Part shown: piece by piece, positions 48,414-62,400 of the stretch | Numbering within the stretch: the first letter of the stretch is position 1 | How the letters are laid out: every line of letters starts with the position of its first letter | Source of the DNA: Channa striata | Taxonomy: Eukaryota; Chordata; Actinopteri; Anabantiformes; Channidae | Assembly (NCBI GenBank): GCA_033026295.1 | Contig: CM065173.1 | Location: 17,732,517-17,796,516 of the forward strand | DNA: 64,000 nucleotides | Direction: 5' to 3' | Translations under genes and position numbers: made by a program | The notes under the pieces: model-generated | What the model was told of the DNA's origin: nothing | Databases searched by the model: none | The model's input: only the letters and a program-made list of their open reading frames with translations

Positions 48414-51400
48414 TCAAAAGTTGAGAGGTACGTGGCCAGGTGCATCAGAGGTGTCTAGTGTCTGTGTCCGGAAGAGTTGTGTGAGTGCAAATACGGAGGA
48501 GATGAGTACAGTGCAGCGTTTGGCCAGTAGCCTAACCCCATCTGCCTCTCCTTGAACCTGTCCAGATCCAGTGAGACCCACACTCTTACCCCCAACTCCA
48601 GCACCAGTTCCAGCTGTCTCAACAGCACCGACAAACTCCCGGTACAGACCCACTATTTCCTTGAGTTTCTCCATGGCCTCCTGGTTGTCATCACACTCAT
48701 CCCTGTGAACCAGACTAACTTTATGGCAGATATTACAGCCAGAGCAGGGGGTTGTTCTCAGGCAAGCTGCTGACAGCTGAACCAAAGCACTAAAGCTATT
48801 GGATAAAGAACGCAGGGCTTCATCAGGAGCCCATCCCACACGTGTGGCCCTCTGACATCCAGATGCCAATCGTCGGGCCTCTGCTTGCAGGAGACTTCTT
48901 TCAGCCTCTGTCATGGTTGCAGGGCTTTCCCCAGTACAATTTAGGCCTGGCGCTGGGGTAGTACTTCTTTCAGTTCTGTTGTGATTTAGGTCAGGGCCTT
49001 CCTTCAAATCTGTGCCATCCTGCATTGAGTCGTGACATGATGTTTGTTGTGGTTGATTGAATGCACCCCTCTCTAAGACCAGCAAAAGCTGATCTATATC
49101 TTGACGCAAAGAGGCAAAACCTCCCTTCAGACCACAATAGTTCTTGTTGGTAAGGGAACGAAGAGGTCCACCAAGTGAGGTTGTAGGGGAAACTGGATGT
49201 GAGACTAAAGGACTGAGTTCAGATGAGGCTGTGGAGAAAGTAGAGAGTGGACGTGGGTTGTCTCTCAGCAGTGACAAAATATTGGGGTTTGGAGAGGGTG
49301 TTGTAGGAGAAGGGACGGCTGCAGGTCTGGCAGGCTTTGGATGTGTGCGACGGGAAAATTCATATATTGTAAGCTCCTCATCAAAGCTCACACCATCCTC
49401 AGTATCGCCACTGAAACAATTGGCGTAAACAGTTCGACAGCCACAAGCTTCCCTGTGCTGCTGTGGAGGAGTACTGTCTGGAAGTGAAGAAGTCGGTGAG
49501 TCACCTCCAATCTGCATACTCGACACACCTCCTAACCCCACTGCTGAATGGGGTCGTGACTGAGGCTGCTCAGATGAAACATTGCCGCTGAGTGTACTAT
49601 TCTCTAGAAAACTCAGATTAGGCTCTGAGCCATTTGCACCATTAGCCTTTTTCATGTGTGAGGTCACTTCCTGGGCTTCTTTGATGGTGGCTATGACCAC
49701 CTCAGCTCCATCCTCTAATATGTTCCCTTTCCCTCCTGATTTTGAGATCATTGTCTCTTTTTCCTTGACAGGGGTTTTGTTTAAGTCTGATAAACCACTG
49801 GCTACAGACAAACCAGAGCCAAATCCAGATGTGTCTCCATTGATAGAACTAGTGGAGGGATAGTCCAGAGTTCCCAAAATCTCCTGGGAACGGGTCATGT
49901 ACCAAGGTAGAGCCTGGATTTTTCCTCTGAGGGCAGATGCTGGGAGTCTGCCTCCCAGACTAGAAGAGCTGGTCCTAAGGTCTGAGCCTGACCCAGATCT
50001 TCCAGGTTCTCTGCTTTCTAGGCCCCCAACACCTTTAGAGTTTGTTGAGGTGAGGGATGTGGTAAGGGTAACAGGTGCATCCGTAGTTTTGGGTGACAAG
50101 CTCTCGTGACTTAAAGAGACCCTCCTGGGTCCTGACTGAGCACTGCCATTGCGGCTGCTCCAGGGATGTATTCCATTTGGTGGACTTACACTCTCTTTAA
50201 AAAGCCCTTTGTTTGAATCAGTAGGGGACACAGGAGAGCTAGCAGGTAGTGACAAGGGGTGGAGTTTGGTGGGAGAAGTAGGTTTGGCAAGCACTGGAGG
50301 GGGGATAACTAGCTTTGTACCTGAATTAGATCGAGGGATATGGGGTAGGTTCATTGATTTTTTTGTTGGTAGGGTCGTCCCACTGCAAAGAGGAGTTTCC
50401 TTTTCATCAGGAGTGTATGCTTTGTCTTTGGAAACCACATGTGCTCCATTTTCTTGTGTTAGATCTTTATACTGCTTTGTCTTTTCCTCAGTTTGAGATG
50501 CCGTAATGGGTAGTGATTGCTGGCTACACCGCACTGCTGTGATCAGTGGTGATGACAGAGGCAGACCACCAGCCCCAGATGTGACAGATTTGAACTCCAT
50601 GGTATCTGGCTCCATTTCCAGGAGTTCAGAAGCATCTCCATTGCAGTGGGCGTATGATCGCCGATGTTGGGGGGACTTGGGAGGAATGTTCTGAGGTTTG
50701 GGAGGTAGTTGGGGCTTGGGTGCCAGTGGTGGTTTGACCCTAGTTTCAGGTTTCTGTAATGGCTTTGGTGGACTGGGCTGTTGATTGGTATTTGATCTGT
50801 TGGGCATATAAATGTATCCACTATATTCTTGATTTTAGAGGACTGGACTGTATTGGCAACAGGAGACTCTTTTCCCACTATAGCAGGAAGACCATTCCAG
50901 GTTCCGCTTGAACGATTAGCATTTCGTCGGTCAGCCAGCTCAGCATCTGTAAAAGACAGAGACAGATGAAAAGGACAGAAAAAAAAATCAAATCAATGTC
51001 CTAGTGTTGTCCTATTTGCTATCAGACAAAAAATAAAAACATACATAGTGCAAGAAAACAAACATGCAAAGAAACATACTTTAAACAAACCTGACATATC
51101 AGGAACTGGGGGAGTAAATCTGTCCTGGGCATCAAAAAACTCATCTTCAGACTCTGAGGCAGTCTCTTTGACCAAAAGAGCTGGTTTAGGGTTCGGAGAT
51201 GGAGTCAAGAATAGACCATCTTCGTCCTTAGAGAGCCGCTGCTCAGTCTGTCCTGGTTTGTGCCCTGGAATTGAACTTGTCCTTAGTGGGACTTTGGGAG
51301 GGATCTTTTTCTTTCTTCCAATTGGTAACCTTTGAAAAGGCGTGCTGTCAATAATTCTCAAATCTCTTGAACTAGGGATCTTAGAAATACGCCTTAGTTC

Positions 51401-54400
51401 CTCCACTCCATGCTCTTCATCATCCTCTTCATCATCCTCATCATCATCACTAGTAGCCTCAGGGGGGCTTGGGAGGAAATCAGCTTTGGAGAGCTCAGCA
51501 AAGCAAAGGCAAGAATTGTCATTGCCACGGTAATTGAGATTGGTTGGTCTCGATGGCCCTTGGTGTGGTTTTGGCTCCAGGAGGTAGGGGTGGTGAACAT
51601 CCAAACTTGCAAGCTCCTCACCTGTGCACTGTCCACGAAGTGCGTCCATGCGAGATGGAGGTTTAACGGCAGAACTGCTTTCCTCTAGCGCAGCACTCAA
51701 GGAACCACTCGACAAGCTAGAGAAGCTGCTAGTGACCCGTGGATCGGTGTGGTACCAAGTGGTCTCCAGGTTAATTACCTCATCCATAACACTAAGTTTT
51801 CGCAGACCATTTCCCGTTGCACCTCCTTCCTCTTCACTCTCATTTTGTTTACTTTCTGTTGTCACTATTATCTTCACTTCCTGTTTGCCTTTGTGCTCCT
51901 CTCTCTCTTTTCTTTCTTCATCTTTCCTCTTTTCTTCTTCCTCTCTCCTCCTTTCTTCCCAGTCCTGACTTGCAGGGTCTGGACGTTTGTAATTTTGAGA
52001 ATCCATTGGGTCATCCTCATCTGTTGAGTCATCTGAGTCACTACAGCAGCGAGACACATAACCTAATAATGAAGGGAATATACAAACACCAGACAAACAT
52101 CACAAAAAAAATGTTAGCATAACAATAGACCAGGATAAAATTAGAATTCTGATTTATAAAACGTGACTTTTTATCCGGGCCCATGCTGGCTGGTGATATA
52201 CATCAACATGTGATGTAAAAAAAACTTTCTCTGTCAAAAGGCCAGAAAGTTAATATTTAAAGTGAAACAGTTTTTGCTCACTTGATAGGGATTCATAGCA
52301 CACGCCCTCTATTACGGCGAACCTCCCACACACACCTTCTTCAGCAGGAATCCGGTGCACCCTCACTTTTGGGCGCCCCAGACGGAAGACATTGACACTG
52401 GGATCCACCAGGAGTTTGTAGTAGCCCCCCAGCAGACACCCTAAGTCTTTGGCTGCCAAAGAGTCCATCAGTAAGGCAAACGGCTGTGAGGGGAAGAAGA
52501 CAAGGTAAAGTGGTAGCGATTAAAGCCAAAGGGCAGGGAAGAAAAGGCAGTGGAGAGGGAGAAAGACGGAGAGAGAGTCACGCTTCCTTAGGCTGTATAT
52601 TGTTTGTGCATTTGAGAAGAAATGCTTGACCTACATTTATTGTATATATTTAATGCATGAGCTTTGGTGCAATTGTCGTGTCCAACTTTCTTATCTGAGA
52701 CATCGTAAAAGTGCCTGTATAGTTATGAATAATAATGCATCCTAGATCGCACATACCTTCATGTCATGCAGTGAGATGCGCAGTAGGCTGACTTTGTCCG
52801 ATTCTGAGAGCAGCTCCACTCGACTGATGCTGCTGAATTCCACCAGCGTAGAGATCACATTGAGCTTATGGTTGATCACCTGACTCATCCCATACTTTGC
52901 TCCAACCAGCAGGCTGACCAAGACCTCTCTGTCTTGAAGCTAAGAGTAGATGTGAACAGAACAGAATGAAATACTCAAAACTAAGGGAAGTGCAGATAAA
53001 AATGAACATGAGAGGTTTTTTTTTTTTTTTTTTTTTTTGAAAGACAGTGGTCCAAGTGTAAGTCTAAATAATTTGAATTTGTTAAATGGCATATGCTTTA
53101 GTAAGTGGACTTAAGAGGCCACCCTAGGCTCCTAAACCTTACCATCATTGTAGCTGTGTACGATCGTCCCCCATATGAAATAAGTTCTCCCAGTTGGGTG
53201 AGGTAGGCCAATCGAGCCTGACTAGCAGATATAACCTATGAAGGACATTGAAAAACAGTAAACGGTAACAGCAAGAGGCAGTCAGGAAGAAAGAGGAACG
53301 AAAATCTGCAAGAATCTAGGCTTGACTCACTGACCAAAACGCATTCCCAGAAACATTGCCCAATCCTCAGACCTACTATTCCCTTTTTAATTACCCTTTC
53401 ACCCACAGTGTATGTTTCTCAATGACGCCATCACTCCCTGTGTCACTTAAAACTGCGGGGAGATTAGCAGTCACTTCAAGTGTCAGCTACAAAATACCCC
53501 AAAGCTTCTACTTAACTCTCACTATGTATGTCTTTACGCCTCTCAGCACTTCATTCCATTAATCCATCAGTCTGTATCTACCTTCTGGCGTGGCTCTAGC
53601 AAGGACTGGATCTTTTTGAGGTGGTAGCTGATGGCTTTCCTCAGGTCCTTCTCCCTCATGTTGCTCAACAGCGTGGGAGATATGAAGCTGTCCAGGCCAA
53701 ACTCTTTCCTATAATGACCACATACAGAGGAATGACAAGCACACCAACACCAAAAGTGTATAATAAAGAATGCTGCTAGCACAATGACTACTACAGTGCA
53801 TTACATGCACAAATATGCCCAAAAGATTTGTAAATATTGGTGCTGAATTTGAAGATTTGAGGGAGATTTGGGCCCAAAAAAAGTCAAAACTATGATGCAG
53901 CAAATGTATGCTGCATTAAAATATTATTAATGTTTTTGTAGTGCAGTCACCTGATGTCTCATTCATTGTATACACCTTTACATTAATAATAAACATTTAC
54001 TAACACGGAAATGGAATTTAATTGTACCTTGCTTAGCCATTTGTCAGATTATTACACAATAACTGGCTAAATGTAAACGTGAAAAACAAAAATACATCAT
54101 TGAGGGTGATGTTAACATTTATTTCAACCAAAGTTTAAGGTTTTATACAAAAGAAGAATTTTAGGTTCTATTAAAAACTAGCCACAAAAACACTGGTCTA
54201 AACATTCAGTACAGGTAATATTAGGAAAGAGCCTACTTATCACCAAACAAAAGGCTGAAATTTGTACAGACTGCTCTAAATCATGTGCCTATTGGGGTTT
54301 GTGAACTTTTGTGGAGTAGACATGCTCCTAGATTTTCCTACAACCACCACTAGATGTTACTAAACAGCCCCTGAATGTGCCTTTAATAACAACAAATCAT

Positions 54401-57400
54401 TAGTTTAACTTGAAAAATTTGCATCTCCACTACACAGTTTGATGAGTCTGTGACATGCTTTTTGGAAAATGTATCTATGTTTATATATGTCTTTTATATA
54501 GCTCTAACATGTGAACCTGGGAAAGAGGGAAAATTTGTCTTTCACAATAAGATATTTGTGATCCATACATGGACAGTACACACCCTTATGCACTCACACA
54601 AAACATTTTCAATTACATTAATAGATTAGGCATTTAGTGACCGCAGATGCATTACAGTGGTTGCAGCAGCGCAGTGCAAGCGCCAACACTAACCGTAAAA
54701 TGACAAACACACAAACACATATGACTCACGTTATACTTTTTATAGACGCTCTTGTCTGTCCACAACTATCTAGTCTCTCGTGCATGTGCAGTGCTGCCAG
54801 GCGAAGTGCAGTGTTACATTTCATTTCTACTGCAAAGCGTTCCTGCAGCACATCCCAACACTCTGTAAAAAGAAACATGCACATAACCATAAACCAACCA
54901 CTCTACTACTGCAGTAAACCATATTTTAAATTGGATGCTATAATACATCAACGTACCCTAAGAAACACTGCAAAATACACAGCTAATGAACATCTCTGTG
55001 AGTAAACCAACAGCAGGACACTCAAACTGTCATTTGTGCAGCAAAAACAAACACAGCACAAGGCAAAGACTCTCGGACAGCAATAAATCAACATGACATA
55101 AGTGGTACTTCCAGTGCTTTACTGTACACCAGAAATATGCAAAGACAATGTGTGGCTTTCAGGATTTTCATCCATTCAGTTATAATACATACTGTTTATA
55201 TAGTGTCAGAGCTGAGCTTTGTTTACAAGTTGTTATAAGGGGCACAGTAATAACTGTTATTATTTCATACAGACAAATCTTGCATTTCAGATCAGGTTTA
55301 GAGACCACTAGAACACGTTTTCAGGAAAACCTCGGACATGCATCTAAATTTGTCATTTGTCCTTTACTGTGTAATTAAGGAGAAGTTATAATCAAAGTTA
55401 CACATCACAATATAAGTTCCTAAGACTGACAATCACGAAGACAGTAAGACGTCCGTGGTGCAAGTTAGACATTTAGTTTCTCTGACCTGTAAAAAGAGAT
55501 ACTCAAATGCTGAGGGGTCATCCTGCAGCAGATCCATGGGGTCCCGTGGGATAAAACATACCCTGAACAAACACCTGTAGTCATGGGAGTCTTTTTTCTG
55601 CACCACCTGATAAAAACACAAGATGAAAGCATGAAAAGATGACAGTCCTGGACACATTTGTGTATTTATGTGTGTTTCCGTATTTTGCTTCACCTTCTGT
55701 ATCAGCTCGTCTTCGTGCAGCAGCAGCAGTTTGGTGATGCTGTACTGTTGCTCTAGAACCAGAGCAAAGTACTCAATGGCCCGGATGGACAGTTTATCCT
55801 TCAGTGTCAGTACAATGTCCTGGAATGGTGAAAAATCAACAGTTCAGACCCCCTTAGACAAACACGTTCCGTCTCAGTCTGAGGATGGCAGATGGTCAAA
55901 TCTGATCCCCTTTTCCCTTTTGGCTGGGAATATATGTGGAAATAATAAAAACTAAATGCAATAATGTGGACAGTAACATTCATGGTAGTGCCTTTCTATC
56001 TCCATTCTTGTTATAAAACTGCTACATAGAACATCTGTCAAATTACGAATGACAACTAGGTTTAGAAAGTTAATCACAAGCTACTTCCATAAGTAATTCT
56101 TAGACTGACAAGAATCTCAGTTGCTGCCCACTAACGTACTTACAAGTGTTTCATAACTACCTCCTCCAGACACAATGTGATTATTATTTTTTGCATTATC
56201 CTCCATTTAGAAAACCTACAACAGATACAGTCTGCCCACACTCATGCTTTGGGCAATCATACTGTAATTTATGAAGAGCTTTAATTACAATAAAAACACC
56301 CACTTGTTTGTAGGAAGGCTTTTAACTAGATCTCTTCATGTGGGTCTTGTGATGCTCATTAGAAACTGAGAGGGCTTCTCATTTCTCTCAGTACTGAGGA
56401 CAATAATGCGGAGAGTGTATAACAGAGTCAACATTCTATATATGATTATCTTATACTCTACGGGTATGCTCTGTTATTTTGTGTGTTATTGTTATTCTCA
56501 ATATATGTGTATATTCAGTGTTTGCTATCTGGCCTGATACATGTAATAAAAAAGAACATGCCTGAACTATTTGTTTGTCTGTTGGTTTTTGCATTTGATC
56601 TGAGTGTAAATTCCATTCCATTAGTGGACTTTTTGATTTAAAGTTTGCTGATAACGAGGCATTACACGCATGTTTTTTTCCTTATTGGTTTTCAAAAAGC
56701 AGAGTTCTATTAACAAACATGTCAACCACCAAAAATGAAACAGTCCACTATGTAACAAGATGGAATATCCACAACCAACCTTGAATGCAGGGTTAATCAG
56801 TAGTGTAGCTGTTGCGGCATTTCAAAGGTTAACGTTAAACCTGCACCGAGACTGTTTTTAGTACGTACCTTAACAGTGGTGGTGTTGTCAAACTTGAAGG
56901 CCTTGGTCTGCCCATTCTCTAAATAGACCTTTAGGACATTGGGCAGGAAGAGAAGAGAGTTTCCCTGGTGGAGAGAAGAGAGAGATATCAAAGTAGTTAT
57001 GCAGAAATCAATATCAGATGAGCAAAGATAAAATAGCAAAAGACTGCATGACAGCATATAATAATGACACTAAATAAGTCTGATCAAATGTGTGAAAGAT
57101 TTCAGAAATGATGCTCATCCATCATTTATTCATAACAGCCCTTACTGTGTATCAAAACAAGATTTTCAAACCTGAGTGTGCCCGTTGACCACCACCTCTT
57201 CTGCAAAGCGCACTTTAACTGGATTACTCCTCAGACGAGCTCTCTTCTCTGCCGACATGATGGACGACTTGGGATTCTGCAACAGAACCGAGATGTGAGG
57301 CTGGACGATAGACTGGAACACACACCCATCAAAACAGGGCAATGACACAGTTAATTCTGATAACAACAAAACTGGGAGACACCAACATCCTCAGCGTTAA

Positions 57401-57999
57401 TTGAGGAGTTGACACACAAATATACGTCACACTCTAAGAACAATGTGAAGGCAGTACATCCAGAGAATGTGAGCTTTAAGTCACATGCTCAGCCACACAC
57501 AGTGAACCTACTGTATGTTTAAATGAAACTTTTTGAATGTAAATATGTGTGAATTGATCATCAATGTCTACTTTATACTCACCGTCATATGTCGCAGGAT
57601 AGTCACATTGATACAATCCTCCAAATCCCTGTGTGTAGAAATAACGGCATATATGAGCGTGATTACGATCATAATCCTTTGAACTTAACTTCTTAAATCA
57701 TTATCACACAAACCATCAGACATGATTCATACACACAAGTTCTCAGAAACTAACTGTAGAAAACAGATATGACCGTGTAATTAGTTGCCGGATGGATCAG
57801 GCACACTGGAGATGAACTGATACTGCTGTAGAACTGGTTTTGCATCATTCACACGCTGATTTTAGATATATACATACATACGTAACATCGTCTCACCGTA
57901 AGATGTTTTCCACTTGCTCAGGGCTTAAATCTTCCAGCACTGTATCATTAATCTGCAGTACCTGGTCACCTGGGAACAGTATCCCATCTGCAGGACTCC

Positions 58000-58032
<33 letters not shown>

Positions 58033-58136
58033 AAAAAATTGTGAGTGCTTGCATAAAAAAAAAAACAGCTGCACATGGGGGCTTGCACTTTCTTTTCATA
58101 TAAAGGGAGATATATACACAGATGGAGGGACACTCA

Positions 58137-58186
<50 letters not shown>

Positions 58187-58487
58187 TGATACACATGGTT
58201 ATTCAACATGGCTGACTCAACAGTGTTCAGCAGAGCACTCCAGCATGTGAGGGGTTACAGTTATTCTGGGCTTCATCCAGCTATGTTATTTATATTCATT
58301 TGTCTTCAGGCGAGAGAGCCCAACTGAGGCACAGCAGTTTCAACTTTCTCAAAAGTGTATGTCTATAAACACATACGCCCATGCACACATTTTCACACAC
58401 CCTTTCTGCCTGGCAAAGCCCCATCTGTCCCTGATTTTTGACCCACTGACAGCATGCCACACTGCTCTGCAAGTTTTTACACACTCA

Positions 58488-58524
<37 letters not shown>

Positions 58525-59484
58525 ACACAGAGGCTACACTTGCAAACATTCTCTCTCTGGCCAGACAAGCCAAGCACGTTGATCTCTGCCAATATCCTGA
58601 TCTTTGCAGTATTTCTCGCTCATTCCTTTCACTTGATTCTCTGGCTTTTTCTTTCCCACCTGCCTCTCACTTCTCCTTACCAAAAGGATCCCATGTCTCA
58701 GTGACACCTCTGCACACTTTTGCACTTTGTTGTATTATTTGCACCTTGGTCTTTGTCTATTTCCTGCTGCTCTTCCAGCTGGCATCTTCTTTATCTATTG
58801 CAGTAAATCTTGTCTAGTGGTATCAAGTCTCTCTATCTTACTCTCTCTCTCTCTCTTTGGCAGCAGATAGCAATTAAAGAGCTGGTGACAGGGTGGGGTC
58901 GTCCTCAGGGTGTTAATCAGCTTATTTTACAAGATAGACATAAAAGTTATGGATCAGCATCACTCTCTGTGTCTCTTTCTCTCTATCTTTCACCTTCTCA
59001 ATCCCCCTATCAAAGCTCCCTAAATGAAAAGTGATTGAATTTATAAAGGATGAGCAGCTGGCTGTGTTGTTTCTATGCTTCCTTTGGCACCATGCCTTGC
59101 TGCCTAAATTCCAGGAGAGAGTTGTGTGCATGAGTGTATGTATCTTGTAGGTAGTTGTTTGGACCAATCGTTGTGAGGACTAAAGCTAAAGGTAAAGTGT
59201 GCGAACGAGAGAGAGTGCACTCTTCCGTGAAACAGGTCGCCATTTGGAGAGGAAGCAGGAAAACAAAGTCTCTCGGTAACACACAATGACACCCCCGCGC
59301 ACGTCACATACCTGTGGCAACATTCCTGACCAGCAGGGGTGCATTTGTGGTGAGGGTGAAGCCGTGTCCAGTGCTGCTGTCGAGGACAGGGTCCCTGGTG
59401 ATTTGCAGTGTCAGCTTGGCCTGAAAGTTCTGATTGGACAGACTGTTGGAGCGCTGCGATCTCCCATCGCCTAGCAACCGCTCT
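48414..59484 (-). CDS. FRMPD1: FERM and PDZ domain-containing protein 1 (one 1-bp frameshift in this sequence)
   Basis: Coding exons (minus strand): 59484-59312, 57999-57897, 57628-57583, 57312-57172, 56964-56869, 55819-55694, 55606-55487, 54860-54730, 53708-53582, 53235-53143, 52939-52757, 52483-52336, 52062-51091, 50946-48414; about 1665 aa plus a short N-terminus. It is a scaffold that in mammals binds the LGN/AGS3 polarity proteins and whirlin. A PDZ domain comes first (LFPGDQVLQIND), then FERM (LKVYLENGQTKAFKF; SHDYRCLFRVCFIP; LLEPRQK; GGYYKLLVDP), then a long disordered tail with a charged helix, acidic runs and a conserved MEPDTMEFKS motif. FRMPD1 is favoured over FRMPD3/4 by ISPTLL and SRCCSDSDDS and by SLC25A51 next door. 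The last exon shifts frame at an A run (50833-50836). Confidence 0.9.
51388..51450. repeat. Coding acidic repeat in FRMPD1
   Basis: Imperfect TCA/TCC/TCT repeats on the plus strand encode an Asp/Glu run (SDDDEDDEEDDEEHG) on the minus strand, in the disordered tail. Length variation between alleles is likely. Confidence 0.8.
53016..53038. repeat. Poly(T) tract of 23 bases in FRMPD1 intron
   Basis: On the sense strand this is poly(A), between the exons at 53235-53143 and 52939-52757. No retroposon body is attached. Confidence 0.9.
53709..54729. other. FRMPD1 intron between FERM exons
   Basis: About 1 kb of AT-rich intron with no recognised element. Confidence 0.6.
55820..56868. other. FRMPD1 intron between FERM F1 exons
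   Basis: About 1 kb with canonical GTACGT donor and acceptor on the minus strand. Nothing else was recognised. Confidence 0.6.
58000..58031 (-). promoter_or_regulatory. Splice acceptor made of a (TG)n tract, FRMPD1 PDZ exon
   Basis: On the minus strand about 14 TG units run directly into TAG|GG, the acceptor of the 103-bp exon 57999-57897. There is no ordinary pyrimidine tract. UG-rich RNA next to an acceptor is a known binding target of TDP-43, as in CFTR exon 9. Confidence 0.75.
58137..58183. repeat. (CA)n microsatellite, 23 units
   Basis: A second long CA tract, about 110 bases upstream of the (TG)n acceptor in the same FRMPD1 intron. Confidence 0.95.
58478..58530. repeat. (CA)n microsatellite, interrupted
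   Basis: A third CA tract in the same intron, interrupted by CTCA units. Confidence 0.9.
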
Positions 59485-62400
59485 CTAGGGGGGTCAAAGA
59501 GGGTGACAGGTTATCTGAGGGGATGGGGGAGGTATTTGTTTCTCCACCTTAATTCTACAATTTTACAATGTCTATCCTGTTTTAAGGTTCATGCATCAGC
59601 GACAATCTATACTCCTGCTTTTTACGAAGACCGTAGGACTTCAAATCAGTTTTGTGTATAAGATGGCAGAAAATAATTTTTAAAATACCCATAACAATTT
59701 CCTCATACCCGAAAGTCCCTTGTCTGATAGTTCAACATGTTCAAGGAACAGTGTTCAAGAAACAAAACTTCCCTTTACAATCATCTAAAATAGAAAAAAG
59801 CAGTGAATAGTCAAATCAAACGTAAGATACTCGGACATGAATATTTTTTGTTTGCGTAGGAGTCTCAGAATTGAGCAAGTTTAATTTCTATTTGATGGAT
59901 CAACTAATTATATCAGCAGTATAATACTCAATAAGGGTTTATAGCCAGGCTAGTGACTCAGTGAGTTTCCTATTCGAGATAAATGCTAAAGGATAATATT
60001 TGCCTATCATTAGACTATCATTTGCTTTGCTCATTGTTAAGATATTAAAGTCTGGATCACAGTCATGGACTGACCAACACTGTCATGGAGCAAACCTGGC
60101 AGTCTGACTAAAGACTACAGAAGTCACAGATTTGTAAAATGAGTTCTGTATAATGCGTAAAAATAACACAGGGCTGAAACAAAATTATTATCTTCTTTTC
60201 AAATTAGAGTACATTTTGCTTTTAAAAGTAATTTGATAATCATTTATTAACAAATGAGCCACTCAGCAGACAGAATACAAACGTTCCATCGCATAGTGCT
60301 AGACATCATCATCATCTTAAACACACCAGGAGAATATATAATGTCAATCCATGACGCATTTAAATGTTACAGTAATGTCTCCCTGAGGCCTCCGCTTCAT
60401 GTCAGCTGGTTGTAACACGTGGAGACGTTTTCCCACACACATCTAACAGGGAGTTTAGTGGGGTTCGTCTGCACTGCCTCCTCAGCTGAGAAACACGACC
60501 GGAGAATGACGGGCTCTTTAAAGCATATTTGTGGCTCACTGTGGGGTGTGTTTGTGGGAGAGAGAGGGACAGTCAAGTTGTGCATATGTATTCAGCTATG
60601 TGCTATGTGTCTGAATGTGTGTGTCACTGTGAGGAGGCGGGTCCGGTGAAGTTCTTGTGTATTTATGAAAATAAAATGAAAATATGATTCTAAATGTTTT
60701 TAGGGTTATTTCTATCTAACAGTAAAATCATAAATCGTCTCAGCTAACAACACCAATTGTCCAGTTATAGAATGTCCTATATTTTAATTATATACTGTAT
60801 TTGCCTTCCAGACATTCTGCTTTTCTTTCCCACCACAGCATCTGGCAGTAGGCCTAAAAGTGGATGCTGTTATTTTCTCCACTCGCTTGCCAAAGCTGAT
60901 TGTTTAGTTTTCTGTCATATTGGTTTATTGTTGCAGTTGTTGATGCAGTGGTTATAGTCTTAGGGTGGTGTCATCACTTTCTACTAGTTAGTTTTACCAT
61001 CACAATCTTTTTAATTCCTCACCCAGAAAACACTGCATACACTGGTCTGTCTTAAATCGCCAATAAGGTGTGACTAGTTATAATCACACGTATTCACTGG
61101 CTACATGTGAATAAAGTCTGTAGTGAAGGTTGAAGAAGCCTTAGGAAACGGGCTCCCCCCTGCAGTCTGCTGTATTGTGTCCAAAACTGGGACCCTTGTT
61201 CATTTTGTACCTGCTGAGCGATTCACGGGTGCGGCGTATTATTGTTCCCACCACCTGCTGCACCCGACTGGCCCTCCGAGCCGGAGACCTGCTCCTACAT
61301 CGCTCCTTCTCCTCCATTTATCTACAGAGACAAAGAGAGAAAAGGATATGAGCTGCACACATCACGGGAGAGAACAGGAAATATGAAAGGGACACAAAAG
61401 GGTTTAGAGGGAGAAAACAAATTAGAAGTTGTCCTGAGTTTGTCTTTTTGGACTGTGTGCCAGGATTGTGCTAGAGCTACATTTGCATCTCATCTGCTCT
61501 GCTTTTATATTCAGGGCATGTAGCTTGCTTTAAGACTGATGAATAATCAAATATGTGAACAAAGACCAAGAGAGAGACAAGAGAAAAAGAGACAGATGTG
61601 GAGTTCAGTCAGCATGAACAACAACACATTACACACATTTGACTAAATGACCTGATTCAACAACAACTTTACCATCACAGCATGACACAATTCACACGAG
61701 TTTAGTGTAAATGTGATACAACTTGAATTTCTCTATGATTCTGCAGGAGAACACTTTCCGCTTACCCTGCTTTTTAAACAAGCCGCATAGTGAAACGATG
61801 GAGGGCAGTCAAGCCCAAGGGAGGCCAAATTGGTCAGCACTGAATCCTAACTGAATCTTAAGCCTCACAACTCTTGTAAAGTTTGTTTTGTTTCCGTCAG
61901 CCAATCTATGAGCTGGCACTGAGCTTTTAGAGGCTCTGATCATTTCTTGACAGCCTTGATTTTCTATAGCTGAGAAAACAAGTCGTGATCTATTATACAT
62001 GTTGACCTCCTCTTGTTTTAGATGTAAAAAGAACTGAGCGTTTTGAGGAAGAGAACATGCTGTAGAGTTAGATTACAGCAGGTTTTTGATTTTTCAGAAG
62101 CTGTATCTTTTTTCTTAATGGAGATTCAAATTCTATTTCTGTTCTTGCTTTCAGCAGACATTGTTTAGCTGCTGCCTTGTGACATACTTTGTCTGACTGT
62201 CCTGACCTATTTGACCCTATGATGGCAGAGAATATTGAGGGAAGCTCTGGCAGGAATGAGAAGAGTAGCAACCCAGACCTGATCAATATGGCTAACGATG
62301 ATTAATATGCTCCGGAAACTAATGATCCAGAGCTTGGCCTTGGCAGCTGGCACGCAGAGAGCTTAGTCTGATCAGCTCTCTGAAATGGAGAGACTTCTGC

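Noticed and set aside
58200..58830. A 152-codon plus-strand open frame in the FRMPD1 intron
   Set aside because: It is driven by the CA repeat and CT-rich DNA, with no conserved features.
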